DNA from: Xiphophorus maculatus
Lineage: Eukaryota > Chordata > Actinopteri > Cyprinodontiformes > Poeciliidae
NCBI RefSeq assembly: GCF_002775205.1
Contig: NC_036456.1
Span: 21,696,968-21,760,967, forward strand
Direction of reading: 5' to 3'
DNA: 64,000 bases
Shown: in pieces, positions 25,301 to 37,800 of the stretch
Layout of the letters: every line of letters starts with the position of its first letter
Position numbering within the stretch: the first letter of the stretch is position 1
Notes under the pieces: generated by a model
Database searches by the model: none
Told to the model about the DNA's origin: nothing
Seen by the model: the letters and a program-made list of their open reading frames with translations, nothing else
Translations under genes and position numbers: made by a program

Positions 25301-26604
25301 TTACTTTATGTGTGTGAAAGTATTATAACTGCTGTGGAGCATTTCACTGACGGAGCAGAATTGTTTCTGAAGTTTAGGTTAATAGTTGATGCATTGAACA
25401 CGGACGGCCACAGAGGGCGCAGTCACGGCTGGACCTGGTTGAACCGCGCGCGCCTCCTGTGACTCAAACTGCAGTGCATTCATACCAACCCTCTGTGAGG
25501 ACTCATGTTTCTGTGAAGACTCTTCATCACGGTATGAGTCGAGTTTAAAAGCCACCGCGTTTGCTCTGCTTGTGAACCAAAACAAATACAACACAAATAT
25601 ATACAGTGAAAAGAAAATGTCAAGCTATTGTTGTGGCCATTTATGTTAAATTTTGTAAATTGTTATTTCTATCTGTTTAGTTTTCCTTTGGGCAGTTAGA
25701 ATATATTTAAGTTAGTTTAGAACCAAAATCCACAGTTAACTCTATATTCGGAATTGTTTAGATTACTTTGATAACTTTTAGACCCTCCCATTAATTTAAG
25801 TGATTAAGAACACACCGGGTGTTTGGTGGAGGACTATAATTTTGACAAATGTCTGGTGTGCTGAAGGGAGGTTTTTGTAAAATGTTTTTTTTCTTAAATG
25901 TCTTTCTAGGTTCCAAAACCAAAATTTTCCAACAAAGTCCGTGATGGCGACAGGTGGTTTGGTTCTTAAACACACCTTTTGAACTTGAAACGTCAGATTA
26001 ACTTTTGTTTTCATATAAGTTATAAAAGATTTTTAGTAATTGTTCCGTCTATATTTTTTCAAGAAATAAAATATCTATATTTTTTCTAACAATCAAGTTG
26101 GAAGTACATTTTAGGCTTGGGTGACATTCATCCAGCTGGGAAGGGAAGATTTCACCACCAGCATGTTACACTTTGAAAACCAGTGCTAGAGTACTAGCCA
26201 CCATATTGTGAGTGGCATGTTCTCCTATGAAACCAAACCAAATATGCTTGAAAACTGGATTTTATCATTTCAACACTTTGTTTTCAAATACTTTTATTGT
26301 ATCGTTCTAAAACACGATGTGCTTGAAATGGATTAAATATGATCATTGATCAATATTACGGCAGATCACACAGCTAAACAGAACAACTTAAGTCTTGAAC
26401 AGCTTTGATTTTTTAATGCCACTCACAATATGGCGGGAGCTACAATAAAAGTCGTTATTGATTCAGAGCCGAATAGATTCATTGAGAACGTTCTCTCTGT
26501 ATGTGAATCACTAGGTTTTCCAGCTGAATCTCACCTGCAGCAGCGACAAACTGCCAGAAAACCACAGACAGCAGGAACAGAGACGCAGGAAGAGAAGAAG
26601 CCAT
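19378..26604 (-). CDS. V-set Ig membrane protein (butyrophilin/B7-like), 3' incomplete
   Basis: Three exons on the minus strand share phase 1 junctions. 26604-26535 is a signal peptide ([19 protein letters not shown] then Ala residues). 21073-20708 is one V-type Ig domain, with Cys in VVLPCKD, W in VAEWRRLD and Cys in DSGMFECQ, then a Pro-rich stalk. 19479-19378 is a transmembrane segment ([18 protein letters not shown]) followed by FFWRHWKS. Together they make 179 codons. The cytoplasmic exon(s) below 19378 were not found; the minisatellite begins there. The first intron, 5.5 kb, contains a dead LINE in the same orientation. The single V domain plus phase-1 exons fits fish butyrophilin-like or B7-like receptors; the exact family and ligand are not resolvable. 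Confidence 0.65.
19547..19830 (-). mobile_element. LINE/SINE 3' end fragment (minus strand)
   Basis: Reading the minus strand, the fragment ends with TTCCCTGCTGGGATGAATAA and AGTACTTCTATTCTA, a 3' end and short tail common to fish L2-group elements. It lies in the intron between the V-domain and transmembrane exons of the Ig gene. Confidence 0.6.
20302..20370. repeat. 19-bp tandem repeat, three units
   Basis: AGAACCAGGAGGAAACTAC is repeated three times and then runs into AGAACC repeats. Intronic. Confidence 0.8.
21285..24317 (-). mobile_element. Second LINE (L2/CR1-like), 5' truncated and broken
   Basis: On the minus strand, endonuclease at 24242-23703 ([11 protein letters not shown] near the start; [12 protein letters not shown] in the middle; HTLDLVIS), linker at 23737-23165, reverse transcriptase at 22796-22305 ([31 protein letters not shown] and catalytic [10 protein letters not shown]), then C-terminal pieces at 22354-22160 and 22034-21495. 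It ends near 21290 with ATGTGCTATACTAATAAAAT and a TTGATTGA-type tail. Frame breaks and a 14-bp tandem repeat at 22096-22189 inside the coding part make it inactive. Confidence 0.85.
22096..22189. repeat. 14-bp tandem repeat inside the LINE
   Basis: CTCTAGATCTATAA is repeated about 6.7 times with few changes. Each unit contains TCTAGA overlapping AGATCT, two 6-bp palindromes. It interrupts the LINE ORF between two C-terminal pieces in different frames. Confidence 0.9.
24318..26534. other. No gene seen; intron of the V-set Ig gene
   Basis: Intron 1 upstream of the LINE. Open frames here are short and lack splice support or recognisable motifs. Some of 24730-24960 has the look of a dispersed repeat, but I cannot name it. 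Confidence 0.4.
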
Positions 26605-28806
26605 TTCCTGGTTGCGTCGATCTCTCCGTCCGAAATTAGATTCCCACATTCCCGTTTCTAAGTGGAAAATGTTTCCAGAAACACCAAAAAAACTGACGTT
26701 TAACTGAAAACACAACAGTCAGTTAGAAATACTGAGAAAGTGTGATAAATGAAATAAAGACAAATAAAACTAAACAGAAAGTGGAAACAGAAACCGGTGA
26801 TTATGTGCTTGGTAAATAAACTATCTGTTCAGTGACTTGGTGCAGCGCTGCGGTGTGTTTTCTCACTTTAGCTTCAATGCTAGTTAACACACACAGAGGC
26901 TTTACGTTACAGTTTTAACATATATTTATTCCAGATACATTTGATATTTTTCATACCTAATGCAACTCGACAAAGGTGGTGAACGAATTCAACATAAAGA
27001 AAGGAGAATATTACACAAGCTTAGTTTATGCACTTTAGCTAATGCTAACATTAGCTAGCACGATATGCTAACGGGGATAGCGGCAGACAAGATATGACTG
27101 TCCTCATAAATTGTGTAAGATTTCTTCTTTGGACTCTTTAGTAGCTGTTAACGGTGTAATTTTGTGAAGATTACTCACCATTCTGTGTTTCCTCTTCACC
27201 ACCTGGACCTGGAAGCCTCCATCATCCATGAAGGCAAAGCCGCCCGAGGTGATCAACTGGAGGAGGATGGAGATTCCCGGGTTCAGACTTCCAGAGGAGG
27301 TGAAGCAACAAACGTTTCCACTGGATTAAACTGTGTCCATCTTAGAGCCATGGCGGACATGATGTTCGGCCAACCGGGTGACCCGTCAGCTCTCCAGTCC
27401 GTGAAGCAACAACAAAAAACCGCAAAAATAGTAATTATTTACAGCAGAGAGAGTCCATGGTGTAAACGAAGACTCCGCTGTTATCTGGTTTTAAAACTAG
27501 ACAAGTTTCTCTAAGTTGGTTAGACGCAATAGAGGCTGTTATTTTTTCATAATATTGGATGATTTTCCTGTCAAATTCACTTTTTTAAATTCAATTAAGA
27601 ATAAGAGTAATAACATTAAGAGTATTGGCAGTATTGTGGTTTTCTTTGGCAGCAGCAGGAATCTGTGCAGGACAATAACAGAGATAAATAAGAAACAAAA
27701 ATGTTTAAAATGAATGTTTGTAAATATTGCATTTTATGTATTTATATCAGATGCCAGACCAGATAATCTGCTGGCTCCAGATTATCCAGATTATCCAGTG
27801 CAGATTGTAATGCTGGTCAGAGTCCTGGGAACCTTCAGACTCCAGACTGAAGGTTCTGGAGTCCAGCACGGTGTTTGTGGTGGACTGGACTCGTGTTTCT
27901 GCGTTTGGAAAGAGAAACTTGCAGCTTGTTTCTCATGTTTTGCTCAGACGGCGGCTGATTGCAGATGATCGTTTTCCTGCTGCAGAGTTTTAAAAATGCT
28001 GATTCTGCTGCACCAGCGGATCATAAATGTTATGATTTTTCCCACAGAGACGAGCAGGAAGTCGGTTTAAGTCTCATTTCTTTAGACATCCGACCCAGAA
28101 TGTCGCTGACGTATAAACATGAAGCTGAAGGTGATTGAAACCAACCCTGAGTCAGACTGTGGAGGAAACATCAATGTGTGGAAACTTTGACTAAAGTGTT
28201 TTTGAGCAGCAGATAAACAGTTTTTGTTGTTTTCTGTTGGCTGAGTGATGCTGTGTTGACTTATTGTGATCAGATTTTCACTGTTTGGTCTCATGTTGTT
28301 GTTTCAGTCACCAGTAAATGAAACCTGCAGCTGAAGCGTCTTTTCACCCTGAGCAGCTTCAGGTGTTGTTTTTTTCCGACCGCAGGTTGAAGTGTTGAAC
28401 GCTGACAGAAAGTGTGTGACCTTCACTTCCTGTTGCCCACATTCAGACACAAACAGGAAGAACTTCTTCTGCTTATAAAATACATATTTTATTATTTAAT
28501 TAACAGGAGAAAAAACTCAATCAATCTAAAATAAAAGTTCTGCTTTTGGTGTTTCATTTAAAACCTTTTTTTTTCTTTTTTTTTTTAAGGTCACTGAATG
28601 CAGCATAAACTTGTTCAGATTAAACCTTTGTTTTCAGATTATTTTAATCTAAGGTTTGGTCTCATAGGTTTTCTGTTGCTTCTATAGAAAAACGAGGTGC
28701 TGTTTCAGCATCACCAGTGGAGTCAGAGGAAACCAGTGGAGGAAGTGGGAGGTTTCTGGTTTCTGAGACTCTCATCGTTCTGAACTCGATTTCACTGTAA
28801 GTCAAG
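26605..28806. other. Intergenic region between two divergent Ig genes
   Basis: It separates the starts of the minus-strand V-set gene (26604) and the plus-strand Fc-receptor-like gene (28807). A minus-strand open stretch at about 27315-27175 ends in GAAACACAGAATG|GTGAGTAA, a strong 5' splice site, and reads FAFMDDGGFQVQVVKRKH. It could be an upstream exon, coding or not. Otherwise nothing is recognised. Confidence 0.4.
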
Positions 28807-31800
28807 ATGCAAATGGTTTTTCTGCGTCTGCTGTGTGAGTAAAACCTGCTTTCAATGTCTGGATTATAGTTTTTATTGATAAAACAGATTAAATTAACAG
28901 ATTTATTGAACTGATTAGGCAGGAAGTTGGTGATCAAAGTGTCAAAATGTATAAAATTACTTTATTAATAATGTTTCAATTGTCTAATAAAACTAATCTT
29001 GTTGTTTCTCTGTAGTTTTGACGTCTCTGCTGTGCAGCTCGACACATCAAGGTCAGTAAACTTTAGAGAAAATTTACTTCCTGGTTGCTACGGTGACACA
29101 AAGCATCAGGAGAACGGCCTCACAGACTGCATGTGGGTTAAAATCACATCATATTAGTGATGATTTATTCATGGCAGTGATGTAAACTAAAAGAGGAGGT
29201 TTTCTTTTGCCTGAATATGATGAAGTTTAATTTGCTTTCTTGTGTCTAAAAGTGGTTTTTGTGTCTCTTCTGCTCTGAAACGGACCTGAACCAGGACCAT
29301 AAACAGGATGAGAGTCCTGGTCAGGTTACAGCGGCGCCACCACGAGCGTCGACTCAGAGAAAATGTCAGCTTCACAGTTTGATTATATTTAGCAGCATTC
29401 TAAAATCATTTGTTTTGATGTAATGTGTAACCAGTTGGTGTCAACAGAAACCAACTGGAGTTGAGATGGCAGCTTGTCTTCAGGCTCTGAGCCAAAAGCA
29501 AATGTTCTGGATTTACCGTGAAATGTTAGGTAGTATGCAAAAATGAACACATTGTTAGAAGACTAAACGGTGAGATTTCTATGTAATATGTAAAAGTTAA
29601 TGAACTACGAAAAGGATGCAAAGTTAAACGGAATGAAATGGTAAGAAAAGCTTAGAATTCTGAGTATTGAAAGGCACAGAACAATGAACACCTTCGTAAA
29701 ACATCAAATCAATAAAGTAAATCAGGATTAAAGGCAGTACACTCAAAATACACTGGCATGATTAAACTAGGATTAAAAGTAAGTAAAAATGTTTTCTGAT
29801 CAAACTTTAATCATTGTAATGAAATCAAATCACTGCAGCCTCTCTATAGCGAGACCTATCAACGTCAAATCAGTTTCTGCGTGTGTCCAGATGTAGAGCC
29901 GGCGCGGTCGCTGGGAAACCCCGACAGTGCCTGGAAGGCTTCAGTGTGGGATCTCGGCTGTAACTCGGTCCAACAATCGTGGAAGGCGCCCACAGTCTCA
30001 CACCAAGGCACACCCAGAAAGGATTGGACTTCATTCTGCAAGAAAAAACACAACAAAAGCGAAATCAATGGATTATATAAAGAACATTAAAGTAAAGGAA
30101 AATTTTCTTTTGTCACTGGATACTAGTACTGCCCTTAAACTCTGGCAATCTGGAATTTCACGGTTCTTTGACGTCTCCGGGAAAACATCTGATAGGCAGG
30201 TGGATTTCCATCACTACTGCTGCCTTTCTCTATGGTTGAGGTGATGCACCGCACCGCCAATGACCTCAGACAGGGGACACAGCAGCAACCACAGGTGATC
30301 AGGAGGGCAAAGAAAGTCGCTGCAGAGACCAGTAGAGAGATAATAATGCCCTTGTACTTCCCGAACATGTTTGTGAACCATTGATCCAAAGGGTTGGTCA
30401 CGCCAGACTGCTCGTGCATGGTTTTACTCAGGGCTTTCAGTCCTTCCAACGCCTTGGTCACCTTGCCATCAGGAGAGGTATGATTTGGAACGAAAACACA
30501 GCACAAATCGCCAAAAATCGCACAGACCCCCCCTTTTTCAGCTAGTATCATGTCTATTGCTATCCGATTCTGGACAGCCATCAATGAGGTGGGGGCTAAT
30601 TGTCCAGCCAACCCTTCAACTGCATCTCTAGTCAAATTTGTGAGCAAGAGCGTGTTGTAATGAATATAATTGATCCTGTCTACGTTTTTGTTGGGTGTTA
30701 TAAGTAGAAGAAGACTTTCAAAACCTGCTGCAACCTGGTCCGCTAGTTTGTATCGGTCTGGTACCCCTCGTGGAACACCAATGCTGTCCATATATGTGGG
30801 TGAGTTTGCCTGCAAGTCAAAGGCGCTGCGCTTTTTACGTGAGGACATACTGTCCTCCACCGGTTGTTTTTCTCCCATCATGATCACATGTGCTCTAAGT
30901 CGGACCATGGCACAGACCCCTCTCATGGTTGGCTCAAGTCTCGCAAATAGTTTGCTTCCTCCGCAAAGGTAGAATAACCCATCTCTCGCCCATGTACCTA
31001 TTAAATGTCCTGGGAGAGTGGTTTTACACCAGCTCGCCTCCATCTGGCCTACACGGACATTACCTTTTGTTAAATTGAAGCAGACATACTTATCTTTGTC
31101 TGGGATAGCTGGCACCACCCGGGTTCTATTGTTGACTGGAGGAAATAACGCTGTTAAGTTTTCACATCCGGAGGGTTGTTTCATTTTAGTCATGCTAAGC
31201 ATACAGTTAAAGCCCCAAACATCAGATTGAATCAAAGGGGCAGGTTCAGTGTACATTTTAGGTCGCCCTGCTGCACAGGCCACGCAGTTAGACATATGGT
31301 GTTCTCGAACTGTTGCTGTTAACCAGTCTAACCATAAATTGGTGCCTGTATAACCGGTAGCTAGCATTAGCAGGTCAGCAGGGGTCGATTTAGAGTAGTC
31401 AAAAGTAATTACATTGCCATTTTGCTTATCTAGAAATCCTGAATCATTAATTTCAGGGGAGGAGTCTGGTGGAGTCAGGAGACTAATTAAGATGACTTTT
31501 AGGGGGTCCCTTCCGCTTGCTTCAACCCCCAGTACAATGTACATCCGGTATGGATTGCCGTCGTATACTGACTTGTGTACGTCATGCAAGGCCAAAATGA
31601 GTGGGTTATCTGTGTGTGAATGAAGTCTGGAAAAGGAAACCTTATTTACCTGAGCACTGGGCAAATGGGAGTGTGTTGGAGTCCACCACTCCCCTGTGTA
31701 ATGAGTGACCCCGTCCCAGCTAGGACAAAGTTGACAGCGAGGACACCACCCATTTCCGCAAGCTTCGTAGCACCTGTTAATGTTAGGGCTCATACACAGG

Positions 31801-34800
31801 TACACCTCCCAGCTTTTCCATCCCAATGGATTACCCCCGCAGTCAATAATGTCACACAGGTCAAATTTAAATGCAGTGTCAGAGCCCTTGTAGTAATTCA
31901 GTGTCAGTACAGGTTGTTGGTTGTTTGAGCTGCGTTTGCTGCCGTCAGTCGCATGTTGTGAAGGGATGTCTCTAGGTACTATACGGTGTGATGTCAGGGT
32001 CGTCTGTGTGTTATTCATCCCATGTACCCGTATGTACTCTAAGCTAAAAACCATCCATGTTATCACCAGACTTATGGTGCCCAACACTGCTGCAGTGTAC
32101 CAAGGGTGTGTCTGTAGCACCTGGCGCATGGATATGCGAGCGGGTGGAGGCATGTTAGGTGTGTGTTACCGTTGCTGGTTCTGGGGCGGCTGCACACTGT
32201 GACCAATGGTACCAGGTGTCACCTTTGGTTTTAAGTTTTACTGCGTGGGCTGTTCTCTCCAGCACCTGGTAAGGTCCAGTGAACCTAGGTTCCGTCCACT
32301 TTCTTCTGATGACTTTTAGCCACACCCACTGGGTAGTGGGCTCTGTGAGAGTCCCTCTCTCTGTGCGTTCTCCTTGGATCCTACACCACTCTTTCTTTAA
32401 AGTCTGTAACTGAGAAAAATAGTCTTTCCTCGTTAGAGGTTGTAGGTCACCTGGATCCTGTGTTGGCGGTCGGGGTCCTGGGAAGCTTTGTCCAGTGGTG
32501 ATCTCGTACGGCGTCAATCCTGTCCCGGAGTTGACCGAGCACCTGATGGACATCAAAGCCAGAGGTAATGCATCAACCCAGTTTAATTTGGTCTGTGCAC
32601 AGATTTTAGCCAATTTCGTTTTCAGGTTTTGGTTCATTCTCTCCACCTTTCCTTGAGATTGCGGATGATAGACTGTTCCAAACCTGTGTTTGAGGCCGAG
32701 ATGGGCCTCAACTGTTTGCAGATCCTTATTTTTAAAATGGGTTCCATTGTCTGACCTGATTCTCTCTGGGAATCCATGTCTGGGAATGTAGTGGTTGATC
32801 AGGCATTTTATGACAGTTTTACTGTCTTCTCTCGCTGCTGGCCACGCCTCTGGCCAACCTGTGAAAGCATCAACACACACCAGCAAATATCTTTTCCCTT
32901 GCACCGTGTTTATCATGTCAGTGAAATCCAACACAACCTCTTTCCCTGGACATGTCAGTGGAGGAAACCTTCCCTGTGGGGGATTCATAGTTTTCTTAGG
33001 ATTGAACTGTCCACACATTTCACAATTTTGCACAAAATGTTCCACCATGTCGATCATGTAAGGGTGCCACCATTCTTTGAGGTTGTGCAACATCTGTTTA
33101 ATTCCCACATGTCCAACCCCATGAGCTTCCTCAAACAGCTCCTGTTTCCTCCCAGGAGGCAGAATTAACCTGCCGTCTGGGCCCCTCCAGCATCCATTTG
33201 TTTCAGAGGCCCCTCTGTGTTTCCACATGTTTTTCTCCTCTGGAGACGCCCCCTTTTGACATCTTTTCACCTCTTCCAGAGTCAGCTTGTCTCTTAATTC
33301 CTCCTCAGAGGAACACACCATCATGAAGTCTTTGTATCCTGCAGCCACTTTTGCTGCTCTGTCGGCTGCCTGGTTCCCTTTAGCAACCAATGTGTCTGAT
33401 AGGTCATGACCTTTACATTTTATGACTGCTACTCTTGCTGGTAACAGTAATGCTTCTGCCAATTCTTTTATCTCACGCTCATGTTTTATGGGCTGCCCAC
33501 TTGCAGTCAAAAATCCTCCTCTCATCCATTGGCAAAGTTCCACATGGACTGTTCCCGCCACATAGGCTGAATCTGTGTATATGTTTGCCTGTAACCCTTG
33601 TGCGAGCTTTAACGCTTCCGCCACTGCTTTTATTTCTGCCCTCTGTGCAGATGCTGTTCCTTCCAGTCTTTCTGCTTTTCTTGTGAGAAAGCCTGCTTTT
33701 GTGCTTTCTACTACTGCAAAACCAGCTCTTAGTTCTTGTGTTTGGTGTCTGTAACAACACCCATCTGTGAAGAACTGTCTCACCTCTGGTCCAATCAAGG
33801 GAGTTGCTTCCAGGTCTGGTCTTACCTTTTCTGACTTTGCCACCAACTCTGCACACTCGTGTGGTTCTCCGTCTGCAAAACAGTCTGCCATATTTATGCC
33901 TTCATGAGTGAATGAAATGTTTGGAGCTTCCAGAACTTTGGAAAGCCTTTGTTGTCTCAACGCCGTCATGGTGAAACTCTGTGAGTTTACATATGCCACC
34001 ACGCTGTGTGTAGTTAACACTTGCAGTGTATGTCCCATGACAATATGTGCGGTTTTTTGTATGAGTTTGGCTATCCCAGCTGCATGTTGCGTACATGGGG
34101 GATGCCTTTTTTCCATATTGTCCATCATTACAGATAAGTACATCAGTACTTTTCTCTCTCCCCCTTTTTTCTGGAACAAAACTCCGTTAACAGCCATTTT
34201 TGTTACAGAAACATCAAGAAAAAACGGCAAGGTGTAATCTGGGAGGGAGAGTTCCGCTGCCAATGCCATGTTTTGCTTTAATGAGATAAAAGCTTGTTCC
34301 GCCTCAGTTGTCCAAATGAGGGGATTGTTCAGATTTCGCATGCCTTGTTCTTTAACCAAGGCTCGAAGCGGCTGGGTCAGGTCAGTGTAGGAGGGAATGT
34401 AGCTCCTGCTGTAGCCAGTTAACCCCAGAAAAGAGAGCATGTCTTTAACTCTGGAGGGTTTAGGATGTTGCAGAATGGACTGCTTGTGGGAAGGAGACAT
34501 GCTAGTTGTGCCTGCAGAAATTATCCTGCCCAGAAAAGAAACCTGTTTTCTTGCAATCTGCAATTTATTTTTACTAACCTTGAAACCCGCCTGATGTAGG
34601 TGCTGCAAAACCAGAGAGGTCGCTTTAACGCAGGTCTCCGCGGTGGGGGCAGCCAGCAAAAGGTCGTCCACATATTGGATGAGGGTCGTTTGTGGAGGGA
34701 GAGGACAGTCCTGCAAAACATCCTTCAAAACCTGGTTAAACAGCCCTGGAGACAGGGCAAAACCTTGTGGCAGCCTGGTGTAACGCCACTGTTCTCCCCT

Positions 34801-37800
34801 GAAAGTGAATGAAAAGTAGTCCCTGCAGCTTTCAGCTAGTGGGACACAGAAAAATGCATTTGCCAAATCAATACAGCTATACCACTGCTGGCTGGGAGTC
34901 AAAGCAGCAATGGAGACATATGGATTAGGAACTGCCACCGTTTTTGTTTTCAGAACTGCATTTACTGCTCTCAGGTCATGAGCCATTCTGTATTTGCCAG
35001 TACCTTTTTTCTGCACTGGCAAAATGGGTGTGTTCCAGTCAGACTGTGAGGGTTCCAGCACTCCAGCCTCAATCAGTCCTGTTATTGTCTCTGCGATGCC
35101 CTGTTCAGCTGCGGGTTTGTGTGGATACTGAGGAATCCAGAGGGGTCTCTCAGAGTCCACCTGAAATGAAATAGGAGAACAGCAGACAAGCCCCACATCT
35201 GTAGGCGACTCTGCCCAGAGAGATGTGGGCATGGATGTGATTAATTGAGCCGCTAAAGGGTGGTCTGATTTTTCCCTACCGTGATGTCTGGACACCTGTT
35301 CATGATGTAGCTCCACCTGTTCAGAGCTTGAAAAACTGATTCTATATGTGTCAAGAGAGGGTGAGAATGACAAACCTGGTGCTGCGGTGACAACCCAGTC
35401 TGTTGCTGCGAGAGACTGCTTAACCATGCCGCCCAGCTCTTTAGCTTGATGCTCAGGGTGCAGAGAGAGAGAGATGTGAGGCACAGCTTCTTCAGACATT
35501 TCATACCATTTTAATTGTTCTTCTGTGAGACAGACAGCAGCAGCCACACCACCAGGAGCCACAAAAATATCTGAAGTTTTTACCTCCCAAGTTTTTTCCT
35601 CCACAGAGGAAAGGAAGGCTTCCTGGTACCATTCTGTGTTTTCCCTGTCGTAGAAGAGGGTGAGATGGGGCGGGTCAGCCGGCGAGACATAGGGACGCAG
35701 AGCCAGGATCCAGGGCTTCCAGGTCATGAACGTTGACAATAGGCTGCTGGAGGGTAAGTTCGTTAAGAGGCCCCAATATATGTCTGCATACTCAGAAACA
35801 ACTGGCTGCATGAGAAATTGTCCATCCGTGTGAAAGTTTGCACAAGGGAGGGACGTGCCATCGGGAAATGAAACAATTAATCCATTCACAGAACACATAA
35901 TTGTTGCTCCCAGTTTTATCAGTAAGTCTCTTCCTAGCAAATTGACGGGAGTTGTGGGAGAGCTGACAAAAGAATGTTGCAGGTGCTGATTGCCCAGTGT
36001 GAAGGTCAGAGGCTTAGTGAAAGGCAGACTTTGTTCTGTCCCTGAGAACCCAGTTAAAGATACAGTTTGTGACGTCAAACTAAGGGGAGAAACAAAGTTC
36101 AATGTGCTGTGTGTAGCACCTGTGTCCACCAGGAAGTGTGTTTCTCTCCCCTCCAGTGTTGCTGACAGCATGGGGTCTGCAGTTCCCATGCTGTGCTGTG
36201 GGTCTCCAGGGGTGTGTCAGTAGTTACCCTGAGTGGGGTCCGCATTCCACTGAGAGTATTGTCCGGGTCCCTGTGGTGCGGGAATGACACCTGGGTTGTG
36301 GGGTATCATACCTGGTTGGCCTTGTGGAGGAACAGCTGGCTCTTTCACCCAGCAGTCGTAGGCCCAATGTCCAGTACTCCCACAGTTGTAGCACACATCA
36401 CGTCTCCCAGCCTGTGACCATGCACCCCTCACTCCGCGGCCCCGTCCCATGCCTCTCCGTCCACGGCCAGCCCCTCGCCACCCTCCTCCACGAGGGGGTC
36501 CTCCGTATCTGTTTTGGGGATACATATAAGGATAGACAGAGGGAGGAAGAGGTCCTCCCATATATTGATTAGTATTTTGCATGTAATTTGGGGTCACAGT
36601 CTGTGTGGGTGACACCTGTGGGGATGGTCCTGATACTGCAGCTGCTACCATCATCTGATCCTTTCTCTTTTTCCCTACGTTTTGTTTTGCCTCCTGAAGT
36701 TGAAGTTTCAATAGTTGGTTTTCTAGATCCTTAGTGTCAGACTGTTTTTTCTTCAGCTCATCCTGTGCCCTGAGCAGGTGATGAAGAAGATGTCTCTCCC
36801 ATCTCACATGTTCGCACCCCATAAGATCAGGATTATTTTTTATTGAGTCAACAACTTGTTCAGGGACACCTCTTAAGATTGCTTCCCTAAACATTTCAGT
36901 TAGGTTGGTATGTGGGCCTTTAGGATTAATTGTTGTTTGTTTGAGCCAGGTTTCAGCAGATTTATTTATGTATTCTTTCGGATCGATGGTGTAGTCCCAC
37001 TCGAATTTAGTAATAGGGACAGTGGTGGCTAATGGAAACTCTTTTTTTATTGCTCGAGCCAAAGGTGTCATGACCTGATGCACAGCAGTTGAATTATTTA
37101 CATTTTGTGTCCCTGCTGCGTGTTCTACCTCTTTCATAACCATGCCTGACATGCATCTGCTCATTATTGCTCTGAAATCACCCATAGCCAGTGTCATCCC
37201 TGAAGTCAGCAGCTCTAACTCTGCCAGCCAAAGACTCCCACCAGCTGTAATGCTGGGCAGTTTATCGACTATTGCATCCCTGTCACCTAGAGGAAAGGGA
37301 ACATATTTCTGACCCTCAGTACTGTTTTTCAAAAGAGGATAAGCCCCTGTGTTGCTCCCAACCAGGGCGTGCTGTCCTTCTGCTGTGTGAAGGCCTAAGC
37401 TACGCATGCTCTCTAGAGGGCACGAGATGTGATAGACCTCTCTCAGTTCATCAGTTTTATCTGTAAGGTTCTCCTCTGAAACCCACGTTCCATTTGCATC
37501 CATTTTAATTTGAACGTTTTTGGCTGAATTAGATTTTATCTCTCCTCTCTCCATCTGTTCTGCTCTGTCACACAGGTTCTGCAACCTCTGAGCAGATCTG
37601 ACAAAGGTGTCATTTAACTGAGACCAAGCCATGGGATTTGGTGTGGACGGGGTCTGATCTAATATTGTCCACTGTGGAGTTCTGGCACCGCTCAGGCCTC
37701 CTGGTGTGCTTTGTGGAGGAGCTGCCGCTCCCTCCACCGCCAAAGTACCCTCTGTGATGTTGATTATCGGATATATTCCCTTCGCAGAGTGAGCTCCGTT

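Noticed and set aside
29052-30134. 3' LTR of the provirus
   Set aside because: No stretch matches the LTR start TGTTGAAAATGG or its duplicated enhancer block in this region, and no purine tract precedes a plausible LTR.
33479-33856. Separate basic protein inside pol
   Set aside because: It overlaps the RNase H part of pol in another frame and shows no motif of its own.
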